A DNA stretch of 56,236 bases. It comes from Thiomargarita sp. (GTDB lineage Bacteria > Pseudomonadota > Gammaproteobacteria > Beggiatoales > Beggiatoaceae). The stretch covers positions 1-56,236 of the forward strand of contig DYNP01000011.1 of assembly GCA_020721005.1 (NCBI GenBank). The letters run 5' to 3'. Both the position numbers and the translations under genes were made by a program. Below the pieces are notes generated by a model. It did no database searches. It was given only the letters and a program-made list of their open reading frames with translations, and was not told where the DNA came from. Below are positions 27,824 through 35,321 of the stretch, piece after piece. Position 1 is the stretch's first letter, and every line of letters starts with the position of its first letter.

Positions 27824-28981
27824 TCATTGGCGAGGAGTGGAAGTGAATCCCAAACAGTTTTCAACAGTCCAGTTGCGAGCTAAACCCATGACTTTAAAGA
27901 GTTCTCCCATTTCGTTGGGCAACAGTAATTTCTTAACTTGTTGGGCAGCCCGCAAATAGTCGACACTGGAGACTGGAGCACAGTGGGCAAGGAGGTCCAA
28001 CAATCCACAGTTGACTAGAAAGTGAGCCTGTTGAGTGTAGCCCATGATTTCCCAGCCTGTGGCTTGTCCCGCTTGAGCTAAGGCGCCAAAGTCGACATGG
28101 GCGGTAATGTCTTGCAGTCCCACCCATTGTAAAGGGTTGGTATGGGCTTGGTGTTGGTAATGGCACATCAAGGTCCCTTCACTTCTTTGAGGATGATAGT
28201 ATTCTTGGGTTGGGAATCCATAGTCCAAGATTAGAAGTAGGCCTTCAGTCAAATGTTCAGCCCAGGTTTGTAGCCAGCCAGTTAACCATAGGTTGACTTC
28301 TGATTGGTAACCTTCGGGTAATTCTGCTGGCAATTGGTTAAAAAATTCTTGTAACTGGGGATTGGTTGTGGGATAATATTGCCAGTTGAATTGGTCATTT
28401 TGATAGCCAACGTGGGTTTCCAGCCAAGTGGATTGGTGTCGACAGAAACGGTGCACCGGCATGGCATCCAACACTTCATTGGCCAGAATGATTCCTTTGA
28501 GTGGTTGAGAGGGCAGGGTGGATAGCCAAACGATTTTTTGCAACAGCGGAAGGGGTAAGTTGTTTTGTAAATAAAGTTGTTGGTGATGACGCAAGCCGGC
28601 GCTGATTTCTAAAATAAAATAGTGTTGAGGTAAGGTGTTGAGTGTTGCCAAGGTGGTTAGGATTTCAGCCGCCAAGCGCCCGGTGCCAGCACCCACTTCT
28701 ATAATCACTGCTTCGTTGCCTATGCTGGACAATACTTGTTGACATTGTTGGGCAAGACAGCGGGAAAATAGGGGAGAAATTTCTGGGGCTGTGATAAAGT
28801 CACCTGGATTCCCGATTTTAGGGGCTAAGGTGTCATAATAACCCAAATTGGGCGTATATAGAGCAGCGTGCATAAAATCCACAAAGGGCATGGCACCCCC
28901 GGCGGTTTGGATGTGTTGTATAATCCAAGTTGTTAACTTTTTGCCGTGAGCCAAGTCTTCTGAGGAGGGTGAAATGTGCAT
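27824..28981 (-). CDS. MidA/NDUFAF7-family SAM-dependent methyltransferase (DUF185)
   Basis: About 385 residues from ATG 28981; ATG 28993 and TTG 29011 are alternatives and none has a strong Shine-Dalgarno. Motif I is IIEVGAGTGRLAAEI. Also present are FMHAALYTPNLGYYD near the N-terminus, GDFITAPEISPLFS and ILANEVLDAMPVHRF, all typical of the family. The mitochondrial member methylates an arginine of a complex I subunit. The bacterial substrate is not established. The gene diverges from folM with about 30 bp between start codons, so the two share one promoter region. Confidence 0.9.
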   Translation of the reverse strand: MHISPSSEDLAHGKKLTTWIIQHIQTAGGAMPFVDFMHAALYTPNLGYYDTLAPKIGNPGDFITAPEISPLFSRCLAQQCQQVLSSIGNEAVIIEVGAGTGRLAAEILTTLATLNTLPQHYFILEISAGLRHHQQLYLQNNLPLPLLQKIVWLSTLPSQPLKGIILANEVLDAMPVHRFCRHQSTWLETHVGYQNDQFNWQYYPTTNPQLQEFFNQLPAELPEGYQSEVNLWLTGWLQTWAEHLTEGLLLILDYGFPTQEYYHPQRSEGTLMCHYQHQAHTNPLQWVGLQDITAHVDFGALAQAGQATGWEIMGYTQQAHFLVNCGLLDLLAHCAPVSSVDYLRAAQQVKKLLLPNEMGELFKVMGLARNWTVENCLGFTSTPRQ

Positions 28982-29010
28982 TGAGATTTCCATTAAGAAG
29001 GACAGTAACA

Positions 29011-29754
29011 ATGAAAAATAAACATTCTAAAGTGGCTTTGATTACCGGGGGTAGTCGGAGAATTGGAGCTGCAATTGCCAGACAGTTGCATGTTATGGGG
29101 ATGCAGTTGGTTATCCATTATCGACATTCTGAGACTGCAGCTCATGCTTTACAGGCAGAATTGCATTCCCAACGTTCTCATTCCGTTTTATTATTGCAGG
29201 CAGATTTGCGCCATTTTTCTAAATTAACTTATATTATACAACAGGTTATAGAATATTATGGGCGTTTGGATGTGCTGATCAATAATGCTTCTTCTTTCTA
29301 TCCTTCTCCTATTGGACAAGTGCAAGAGAACGATTGGGAGGAGTTATTGGATACGAATTTAAAGGCCCCATTTTTCTTATGTCAGGCTGCTGCCCCTCAT
29401 CTGATTGAGACTCAGGGTTGTATCATTAATTTGGCAGATATTTATGGGGAACGGCCGTTAAAATCTTATGCAGTTTATAGTATCGCTAAAGCAGGAATAG
29501 TCATGTTGACCAAGAGTTTGGCGCGGGAATTGGCGCCTCAAGTCAGGGTGAATGCCATAGCTCCAGGGGCTATTTTGTGGCCGGAACATACTCAGGATGA
29601 AGTGACTAAGCAACGGGTTATTTCGCAGGTGGCCTTGAAACGTTCTGGAGAGGCTGAAGATATTGCCAAGGCAGTTTGGTTTTTGATCCAAGAGGCTCCC
29701 TATGTGACAGGTCAGATCTTGACCATAGATGGAGGTCGTCTTTTGAACAATTAA
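29011..29754 (+). CDS. folM: Pteridine reductase (short-chain dehydrogenase, FolM/PTR1-like)
   Basis: The 247-residue SDR starts at ATG 29011 with AAGGA seven bases upstream. The NADPH loop is TGGSRRIGAA, with two arginines typical of pteridine reductases. It also has NNASSFYPSPIG, the catalytic YSIAKAG and VRNAIAPGAILWP-like NAIAPGAILWPE. These enzymes reduce dihydrobiopterin or dihydrofolate-type pterins. The symbol rests on subfamily resemblance. The longer frame from 28930 is not needed because MKNKHSKVALITGG is the normal beginning. Confidence 0.85.
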   Translation: MKNKHSKVALITGGSRRIGAAIARQLHVMGMQLVIHYRHSETAAHALQAELHSQRSHSVLLLQADLRHFSKLTYIIQQVIEYYGRLDVLINNASSFYPSPIGQVQENDWEELLDTNLKAPFFLCQAAAPHLIETQGCIINLADIYGERPLKSYAVYSIAKAGIVMLTKSLARELAPQVRVNAIAPGAILWPEHTQDEVTKQRVISQVALKRSGEAEDIAKAVWFLIQEAPYVTGQILTIDGGRLLNN

Positions 29755-29778
29755 GTCTATTGTTCAGTGAAAATGGAA

Positions 29779-29812
29779 AGACCTGACGGATTTTATAAAA
29801 TCCGTCAGGTCT
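29779..29812. terminator. Perfect 34-bp palindrome after folM
   Basis: The sequence starts AGACCTGACGGATTTTA and continues with its exact reverse complement, giving a 17-bp perfect inverted repeat without a loop. It sits 25 bases after the folM stop. There is no T-run. It could be a terminator, a transcript-stabilising hairpin or a binding site. Confidence 0.6.
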
Positions 29813-29878
29813 AAATAATGAGGTTATATAGAGGGGATTCCCAATTTGTTCTTTTAAGGAAGGGAATAAGGGGAATGG

Positions 29879-30595
29879 TTAGAAGACCAGGTCTTGTTTG
29901 GCCACTTGTTCCAATTTCACTTGTTCTAACAAGGAGGCTCTTTGTTCCCGCAGTGATTTGTCTTGGGGTTGCTTGTCAATGAGTTGAGAGAGGGTGCCAA
30001 TGGCGTCATACCAAAGGCCTGCTTCTGCAAACAAGAAGGTTTTTTCTTGTTCGGTGGCTGTTTTGAGTTGTTGGGACAAGGTGGCTGGGAATCCATCTGT
30101 TTTGAGCATGAGCGTGCCCCCGGAAACCAGGTTGCTGGAAGGCTGTTTGGGATCAACTTCAATGGAGACTGACCATTCGTATTCTACATCAGGTTTCAGG
30201 GTCACTTGATGATCGCCCAAATCCAGTCCCTGAATGCCTTGATTGGCTGGGCTGATCATAGTTTCCAACAGGGGTTTGGTGCCCAAAGCAATATCGGCAT
30301 AGACCAAAGTGAGTTTGACTGGTTTGTCTGTTTTTTCGGAAACTGACCAGTATAAGGCGGGTTGAGGGTCTAGGGTGTACCCGGTACTTTCGGGGGCTAA
30401 AACGGTCAGGTGGATTGAACCGCCTTCAGATCCACGGCTTCCTCCCCCAACTCGTCGAGTTGGTGCTCCCGAGACCATAGGTTTAAATACGGGTTTGGCT
30501 TTGGTTTCTTCATCAGCCTGGGCCATTGGATTAAATAATAAGGGTAAACCGAGCAAGGTGGTTAAGGTGATGCCGAGTAATACTTGACGTTTCAT
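29879..30595 (-). CDS. DUF928-family exported protein
   Basis: The 238-residue protein starts at ATG 30595 (AAAGGAAA eight bases upstream) and has a signal peptide ending near ...PMAQADEE. A frame from 30694 would add 33 non-signal residues and is rejected. APTRRVGGGSRG, LTVLAPESTGYTLDPQPALYWSVS and the central beta-sandwich match DUF928, a family found mostly in filamentous cyanobacteria and large sulfur bacteria, often near CHASE2 sensor genes. The end is helical (LSQQLKTATEQEKTFLFAEA). Function unknown. A CHASE2-cyclase gene lies 1.5 kb upstream across the acquired block. Confidence 0.85.
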   Translation of the reverse strand: MKRQVLLGITLTTLLGLPLLFNPMAQADEETKAKPVFKPMVSGAPTRRVGGGSRGSEGGSIHLTVLAPESTGYTLDPQPALYWSVSEKTDKPVKLTLVYADIALGTKPLLETMISPANQGIQGLDLGDHQVTLKPDVEYEWSVSIEVDPKQPSSNLVSGGTLMLKTDGFPATLSQQLKTATEQEKTFLFAEAGLWYDAIGTLSQLIDKQPQDKSLREQRASLLEQVKLEQVAKQDLVF

Positions 30596-30731
30596 AGAGT
30601 ATTTCCTTTCAGGTAGAAGATAAGAGCAATTGGTGAGTGGAGTGTTGATATTTTGTTGTGATAGCTGCTGTTTTATGAAGCTTTGCGAATCCAAAACTCG
30701 CTGGCGTTCAAACTGATGTTACACACATACT

Positions 30732-31146
30732 TCAAATTATTTCGGTTATTTTTTCATAAAGCATCGGCAAACTATTTTGCCTTAACCTAAATTTTGTTCC
30801 ATGATTATGTCCAGTTCTCGCATCGAAATCAACCAGTACTTGCCCTTGTTCCAAAGCGTTCAAAAACCCTTCAAAGCTGAATTTCTGCAACATGAGAACT
30901 TTATTATAATGGTAATATTCTTCCTTTGTCCTTTTTTACATCTGCTTGCACATAAAAGGTATTCAGTAATTTAGTTCCTGCCTTGTGTTTCAAATCATAA
31001 AAACCCCAGTATGGTTGAGGTTCAAGTTCGTTTAAATCAATTCTGTTTTTTATCATTTTTAAGCAACTTTCATGTAATCGAATGAAATTAATACCTTTCT
31101 TTTGGGTCCTATCAATTTGGACAACCCCCCCCCATATTAGTTCTTT
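30732..31146 (-). pseudogene. Truncated, frameshifted MvaI/BcnI-like restriction endonuclease remnant
   Basis: Directly after the methyltransferase stop, and in its frame, the minus strand reads KELIWGGVVQIDRTQKKGIN, INFIRLHESCLKMIKNRIDL and PYWGFYDLKHKAGTK ending at a stop near 30915. A one-base shift in AAAGGAAGAA restores a second frame: EEYYHYNKVLMLQKFSFEGF and FDARTGHNHGTKFRLRQNSL to a stop at 30732. The pair resembles the C-terminal half of MvaI/BcnI-type enzymes, recalled from the family pattern HxHGTxFR. The N-terminal half, which carries the D...ExK active site, is absent. A run of nine G lies at 31125-31133. The gene is dead. Confidence 0.65.
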
Positions 31147-31917
31147 TTAAAGTAAAGTTTTCTGTTTAATATTTGTTAATTCTGATTGAGTTCTATCTCT
31201 ATTTATTCTTTTTTCCGCTAATTCGCAATAATCTGGCGAAATATCAATTCCTATATACTTTCTATCGTTTGCCAAAGCCACAACCGCTGTTGTCCCGCTA
31301 CCCATGAAAGGGTCTAAAACTATTTCGCCTGTTGTTGATGATATAATTCTATCAATCAACGCAACCGGAAACGGTGCAGGATGTTCGTTTTTCATTTCTT
31401 GTCCAAATTCCCAAACATCGCCATAAGCATTTGTTTTTGGCGCAAGTTTAAATTCAGGTTTTGGAATTAAATAAATAACTTCATAAGTTGGTAAAAAATA
31501 ACCGGGATTAAAATTAATGCCACCTTTTCTTCGCCAAATAATGATTTGTCTTACAGGCAAATGTCCGACAATGTCTTGTCTATCTTGAAGCAATCCGTTT
31601 TGCACTCGCCACTTATGATTGTAAAAAATTGCACCGTCATTTTTTAAAACACGATACATTTCATTTAAACATTCCTTTTGCCACTCAACATATTCATTGT
31701 GAGGCATATCATCATCGTAATGAGAGTATCCATTAACTAATGCAGCATTTTTCCATTTCCCGCCACGAGCATCTTTCATTCCATTTCCCGTTGAATTTTT
31801 TAAGTTATAAGGTGGTGATGTTACAACTAAATCAATTGTTTCAGATGGAATTTGTTTCATTATTTCAACGGCACTTCCATTGATTATTTTGTTTACAAAA
31901 TCGTCTGGATATTTCAT
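31147..31917 (-). CDS. DNA methyltransferase, N4-cytosine/N6-adenine type, probably now orphan
   Basis: The 256-residue protein is a beta-class amino-methyltransferase: catalytic motif IV VTSPPYN (residues 32-38) precedes the SAM motif DPFMGSGTT (202-210), and YIGIDISPDYCELAEKRI ends the fold. SPPY favours N4-cytosine methylation but does not exclude adenine. The gene is clearly more AT-rich than its neighbours and sits beside a decayed restriction gene and an attC-like hairpin, all signs of horizontal arrival. If the remnant is MvaI-like, the target could be CCWGG-like, which is inference. It is complete and could still methylate. Confidence 0.9.
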   Translation of the reverse strand: MKYPDDFVNKIINGSAVEIMKQIPSETIDLVVTSPPYNLKNSTGNGMKDARGGKWKNAALVNGYSHYDDDMPHNEYVEWQKECLNEMYRVLKNDGAIFYNHKWRVQNGLLQDRQDIVGHLPVRQIIIWRRKGGINFNPGYFLPTYEVIYLIPKPEFKLAPKTNAYGDVWEFGQEMKNEHPAPFPVALIDRIISSTTGEIVLDPFMGSGTTAVVALANDRKYIGIDISPDYCELAEKRINRDRTQSELTNIKQKTLL

Positions 31918-31975
31918 TCTAAATCTTTTTCTGCAAAGTTAACCATTTTTCGATTATTCCGTTTTTTTAAGTTGC

Positions 31976-32073
31976 GTGTAACGAAAACGTGCAACCGCAG
32001 TTTTGGCTTTTTTTCGTGCGCAAGCCAGAACATTGGAAAAAAAAGCCAAAATTGCGGTTGCACGATGTTATGG
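31976..32073. other. attC-like long imperfect hairpin
   Basis: Arms 31988-32015 (CGTGCAACCGCAGTTTTGGC and T-run) and 32036-32064 are inverted repeats with one mismatch and one extra base, around a 20-base loop. They are bounded by TAAC (31979-31982) and GTTA (32067-32070), which also pair after an unpaired spacer. R-box-like TAAC/GTTA ends, an unpaired central spacer and a long stem are features of integron attC sites. The outer boxes do not match the strict RYYYAAC/GTTRRRY consensus, and no integrase is present. Confidence 0.45.
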
Positions 32074-32116
32074 CTCCCTTATTTTTGTTTTATAGTCAGT
32101 TATTACCCCTTTTTTT

Positions 32117-34093
32117 TCAAAAAGAATGTTCTGAATCATGGCGGGCTTTGGCAAGTCGCCCGGCCACGCTGTAAATGGTTACTTTGCTTTGTTTGCCTTT
32201 GAGTAAGACTTCTCCCACTCGATTGACTTGGAATTCGGGGAGGGCATGTTCTAAGGTGGGTTGTCCAACCAGAATGCGGCAAATGCTGTCAATTTCAACA
32301 TTTTTGTCATAACTTTCCAGTCGGGAGGCAGTGTTAACCGTGTCACCAATGACTGCATATTCTTGACGTTCTATTCCTCCCAAACTGCCAACCACCAGGG
32401 GACCGGTAAAGATGCCGATTCTCATACGTATGGTGGGTTTGCCTTTGGCCTGCCATTGTCGGCAAAGCAGGTCCATTTTTTCTCGCATGGCTAAGGCACA
32501 GCGGACCGCGTTAGTGGCGTCTTGGCTGATGGCTTCTGGAGTTATACTTGGTATGGGTACTCCAAATACTGCCATGACAGCATCCCCTATGAATTTATTG
32601 ACTTGGCCATTGTGATCTTCTTCAATGGTGTTGACCATTAATTCCATGTATTCATTGAGCCAGTCCATTAAGGCTTGGGGTTCGGTGTTTTCTGAAACGG
32701 TGGTAAAGCCTTGTAAGTCAGTAAACAGGACAGTGGCTGTGATGCGTTGTGAAACCAGTCTGCCTTCACTTAAATATTGGTCTCGAGCTTTCCAAATGGC
32801 TTCAGCCACGTCTTTGGAAACGTGTTTTGAGAACAGTTGCATGAGAATGGCACGATGTTGTTTATCTTGATTAGACAGGTGTGCCAGCATGAGCAAAAAG
32901 GTGATGCTCCAGCCCAAACTGGGGGCTGCCACCGGTATCCAAATATTTTCAGCAAAGGCAAGATAGCCTAAGAAGGAGAGTATCAGCAATCCACTGAGTG
33001 TGGACAGAGTGAAGCGCCACAGGGAACGGGCCCACAGGCAGACAAAGGCACTCAGGAGACTCCAAATCCAAATCCAGATGATTTCTTGTTGTTCCGTCCA
33101 GGTTTGTACAGGTTGAAGTTTACCCGTGGCCATGTTCAATATTTGGCTGATGATGTAGGCGTGAATGATGGCGCCAGGTAAACGTTGTTCTCCTCTCAAC
33201 CACAGTCCAAAGGGAGTGTATAAGAAGTCTGGGGTGGCTTCGGCATTGACTCCAATGATGAGAATTTTCCCTTTGAGTTTTTCTAAGGTGGTGGGTTGTT
33301 GTCTCAGAATTTGGGTAATGCTGAAAGATTGGAAGTAGGTGGGAGCGCCGGGATAAGTCAACATGAATTGAAGACCCCCGGTGTCTTGATTGACGTAACC
33401 CCCAAAATCAGGGTCTAAGGGAACAATGCTGCTGTGACCCAATTTGACTGCCGAAGGGTTGTCGGGATCTCCTTCAGGATAAATTTGTTGTTGTTCGAGG
33501 TAGTGAAGGGCTTGTTTGAGGCCAAAAAATTCTTCGACATTGCCTTCTTCATCGGCCACATAGAGTAATCCCCGCCGAATAACTCCGCCTTTATCCGGAG
33601 GAATGTCATTGAAACCGGCTCGACCTTCTTCTTTTAGGGAAGGAGGTGGATTGACTTTGACTCCTCGCTCATCTCGATACTTGTAGATGCCAAAGATGTT
33701 GTCGTGGTTTTTTAGGAGTTGATTCAGGCGTTCATAATGGCTACCACCCTCTAAAGGTACTGGCAGATCGCGGTAAATATCCAGTCCAATAGAGTAAGGG
33801 TGCTGGGCCAAGAGGATTTCAAACAGTTGGACCAGTTCCTTGTCACCCAAGGGCCATCCCCATTGCCGCTGATCTTCGTCATTGGCTAGGATCATCACGA
33901 TCCGGTTGTCAATGGAGGTGCTGATTGAGTGACTCCACAGCAACATGTCGTAAGCGGACAGTTCCAGTCCTTGAAGTATCCCCGTAGTTCTAAGTCCCAA
34001 AATGGCCAAAAATACGCCATTTCCAATAAGCAGGGCCACGAGTAGGCCGGAACGGGAAAATGCCAAGAGCTGTCTTTTCAATACGCTCAACAT
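32117..34093 (-). CDS. CHASE2-domain transmembrane class III adenylate cyclase
   Basis: The 658-residue protein has TM1 (about 14-34), an extracytoplasmic CHASE2 sensor (about 35-320, with SAYDMLLW, LDIYRDLP and GVNAEATPDFLYTPFG), three closely spaced helices (about 345-412) and a C-terminal cyclase domain (450-650). Metal ligands are Asp459 (LFTDLQGFT) and Asp504 (FIGDAVMAV). VIGDTVNTASRLES supplies the catalytic Asn and Arg. A hydrophilic stretch NPPPSLKEEGRAG near residue 145-160 looks like an insertion in CHASE2. The enzyme probably makes cAMP in response to an unknown external cue. Its stop lies 44 bp from the attC-like hairpin. Confidence 0.92.
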   Translation of the reverse strand: MLSVLKRQLLAFSRSGLLVALLIGNGVFLAILGLRTTGILQGLELSAYDMLLWSHSISTSIDNRIVMILANDEDQRQWGWPLGDKELVQLFEILLAQHPYSIGLDIYRDLPVPLEGGSHYERLNQLLKNHDNIFGIYKYRDERGVKVNPPPSLKEEGRAGFNDIPPDKGGVIRRGLLYVADEEGNVEEFFGLKQALHYLEQQQIYPEGDPDNPSAVKLGHSSIVPLDPDFGGYVNQDTGGLQFMLTYPGAPTYFQSFSITQILRQQPTTLEKLKGKILIIGVNAEATPDFLYTPFGLWLRGEQRLPGAIIHAYIISQILNMATGKLQPVQTWTEQQEIIWIWIWSLLSAFVCLWARSLWRFTLSTLSGLLILSFLGYLAFAENIWIPVAAPSLGWSITFLLMLAHLSNQDKQHRAILMQLFSKHVSKDVAEAIWKARDQYLSEGRLVSQRITATVLFTDLQGFTTVSENTEPQALMDWLNEYMELMVNTIEEDHNGQVNKFIGDAVMAVFGVPIPSITPEAISQDATNAVRCALAMREKMDLLCRQWQAKGKPTIRMRIGIFTGPLVVGSLGGIERQEYAVIGDTVNTASRLESYDKNVEIDSICRILVGQPTLEHALPEFQVNRVGEVLLKGKQSKVTIYSVAGRLAKARHDSEHSF

Positions 34094-34243
34094 AATGAAG
34101 GCTTATCTGAGATAGATAAGGGTTGTTCTAAGTATAGTTGACAATAATTGGTTTGTCTATGGACCAAAAGGATTAATCTTGATGTGTTAATGGACATAGG
34201 TAACGAACCATAAAATGATCAAATGGTACCGGTTGAAAAAAAG

Positions 34244-34267
34244 TAATATAGTAATATAGTAATATAG
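34244..34267. repeat. 8-bp microsatellite TAATATAG x3
   Basis: Three exact tandem copies of TAATATAG start at 34244, 34252 and 34260, immediately before the first copy of the 64-bp direct repeat. A single related TAATATAGG follows that copy at 34331. Confidence 0.85.
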
Positions 34268-34420
34268 TATTGCGCCGTATGAAAACACAATAGACCAGGC
34301 AACTCTTCCCATCCTTGATTTTGTGATGAGTAATATAGGGCGCAATGGCGTTAGCGTATTGCGCCGTATGAAAACACGATAGACCAGGCAACTCTTCCCA
34401 TCCTTGATTTTGTGATGGGT
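34268..34420. repeat. 64-bp direct repeat, two copies 89 bp apart
   Basis: TATTGCGCCGTATGAAAACA through CCAGGCAACTCTTCCCATCC to TTTTGTGATG occurs at 34268-34331 and 34357-34420 with two differences. Each copy begins with half of the GGCGCAAT palindrome, so the palindrome may have recombined to create the duplication. Confidence 0.85.
34338..34366. repeat. GGCGCAAT-family palindrome
   Basis: GGGCGCAATGGCG, TTA and GCGTATTGCGCC form an almost perfect 12-13 bp inverted repeat. It is the same family as 1101-1126 and 34464-34490. Confidence 0.8.
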
Positions 34421-34463
34421 GAATGAGATAGAGAGAGTGACTGTAAATTTGGGACCAACATGC

Positions 34464-34490
34464 GGCGCAATACGCTCACGCTATTGCGCC
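34464..34490. repeat. GGCGCAAT-family palindrome, inverted copy
   Basis: GGCGCAATACGC and GCTATTGCGCC pair around TCAC. It is the reverse-complement version of the unit at 34338. Confidence 0.8.
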
Positions 34491-34583
34491 CTATATTATG
34501 CCTTTTTGTAGTTCATTAGCTATATACTTATTAAGGGGTCAAAAATTTAGCATATTGTTTATGAGTTTTTTCAGGGAGTGGGC

Positions 34584-34624
34584 AAAAAAAAAGTGAAGGA
34601 AGGCGCAGAGCCCCGCTTCACTTC
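34584..34624 (-). terminator. Rho-independent terminator after tRNA-Leu
   Basis: Read leftward, AGTGAAG and CTTCACT pair around a G/C-rich inner stem (CGGGGCTCTGCGCC) and are followed by nine T. It closes the tpiA-secG-tRNA transcription unit and is the clearest intrinsic terminator in the window. Confidence 0.88.
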
Positions 34625-34635
34625 TCCTGATAAAT

Positions 34636-34720
34636 TGGTACCGATGGCCAGACTCGAACTGGCACAGCTCGCGCCACCGCCCCCTCAAGACGGCGTGTCT
34701 ACCAATTCCACCACATCGGC
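34636..34720 (-). tRNA. tRNA-Leu(GAG)
   Basis: The 85-base gene reads GCCGATGTGGTGGAATTGG at its 5' end and closes with TTCGAGTC in the T-arm and encoded CCA. The acceptor stem GCCGATG/CATCGGT has a G-T first pair, as in E. coli leuU. The anticodon loop TTGAGGG gives GAG, reading CUY leucine codons. The long variable arm (GGTGGCGCGAGCTGTGCC region) is class II. Location downstream of secG matches the E. coli secG-leuU order. Confidence 0.95.
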
Positions 34721-34804
34721 AACTATAATGGGCAAATTATGACCTAGTTTTAGAGAGTTGTCAACTTGTTTTTGTTCCAATCCGGTATCGTTCGCTAAAA
34801 AATA

Positions 34805-35317
34805 TTACTGTGAAGGCGTTGGTTCAGGTGCGACCGGAGGTTCTGCTGGGGGAGTAGTTTGAACTGGAGGAATAACAGTTCCCTCTGAAGGCAGTGATTG
34901 GCTCGTCCCTTGAGTAGGTGGTGAAACAGGTTTAGGCGCGGTGGAATCAGGGGAGGCTTTCTGCACCGGCGGTAAATCAGAGATGGGAGGCAAATCGGTT
35001 GGAGGAGGAGTTTGAGCAGGAGCTATTTCCTCTTTCTTGGTAGGAAGAGAGAGGGGCAAATTGTCCATAACACTGCTTTTTTCCAAACGTTGTCCAACAA
35101 AATAGGCCAAGGTTAAACTGGTCAAGAAGAATAGGGCGGCTAAAATGGCAGTGATGCGAGATAAAAAATTGCCTGAGCCTTGTGCCCCAAATACGGTGGC
35201 TGAAGCGCCACTGCCAAAGGCTGCTCCAGCATCAGCGCCCTTTCCATGTTGAATGAGTACAAACCCAATCAGGGCAATACATACCAATACGTGAAAAACT
35301 ATTAAGATTTCATGCAT
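34805..35317 (-). CDS. secG: SecG protein-export subunit with proline-rich C-terminal extension
   Basis: SecG is the small SecYEG translocon subunit. Two helices (about 3-22 and 52-71) flank the conserved cytosolic loop GFVLIQHGKGADAGAAFGSG and SATVFGAQGSGNFL. SecG is usually 75-115 residues; here it is 170, because residues about 85-170 form a Pro/Thr/Ser-rich tail (APAQTPPPTDLPPISDLPPV) facing the cytosol or periplasm. The tail resembles those seen in some gammaproteobacteria but is long. tpiA lies four bases upstream, so they are co-transcribed and end at the tRNA terminator. Confidence 0.93.
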   Translation of the reverse strand: MHEILIVFHVLVCIALIGFVLIQHGKGADAGAAFGSGASATVFGAQGSGNFLSRITAILAALFFLTSLTLAYFVGQRLEKSSVMDNLPLSLPTKKEEIAPAQTPPPTDLPPISDLPPVQKASPDSTAPKPVSPPTQGTSQSLPSEGTVIPPVQTTPPAEPPVAPEPTPSQ

Positions 35318-35321
35318 AATG

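Larger units (their letters stand above)
34094..34583. other. Repeat-rich intergenic spacer
   Basis: No gene is seen. It holds three 8-bp TAATATAG units, a 64-bp direct repeat and two GGCGCAAT-type palindromes, each listed below. It separates the CHASE2-cyclase start from the tRNA terminator. Confidence 0.7.

Noticed and set aside
30690-30730. Complete second attC site after the restriction remnant
   Set aside because: Only one arm-like half (GTGTGTAAC...) is visible, with no facing arm within about 100 bases.
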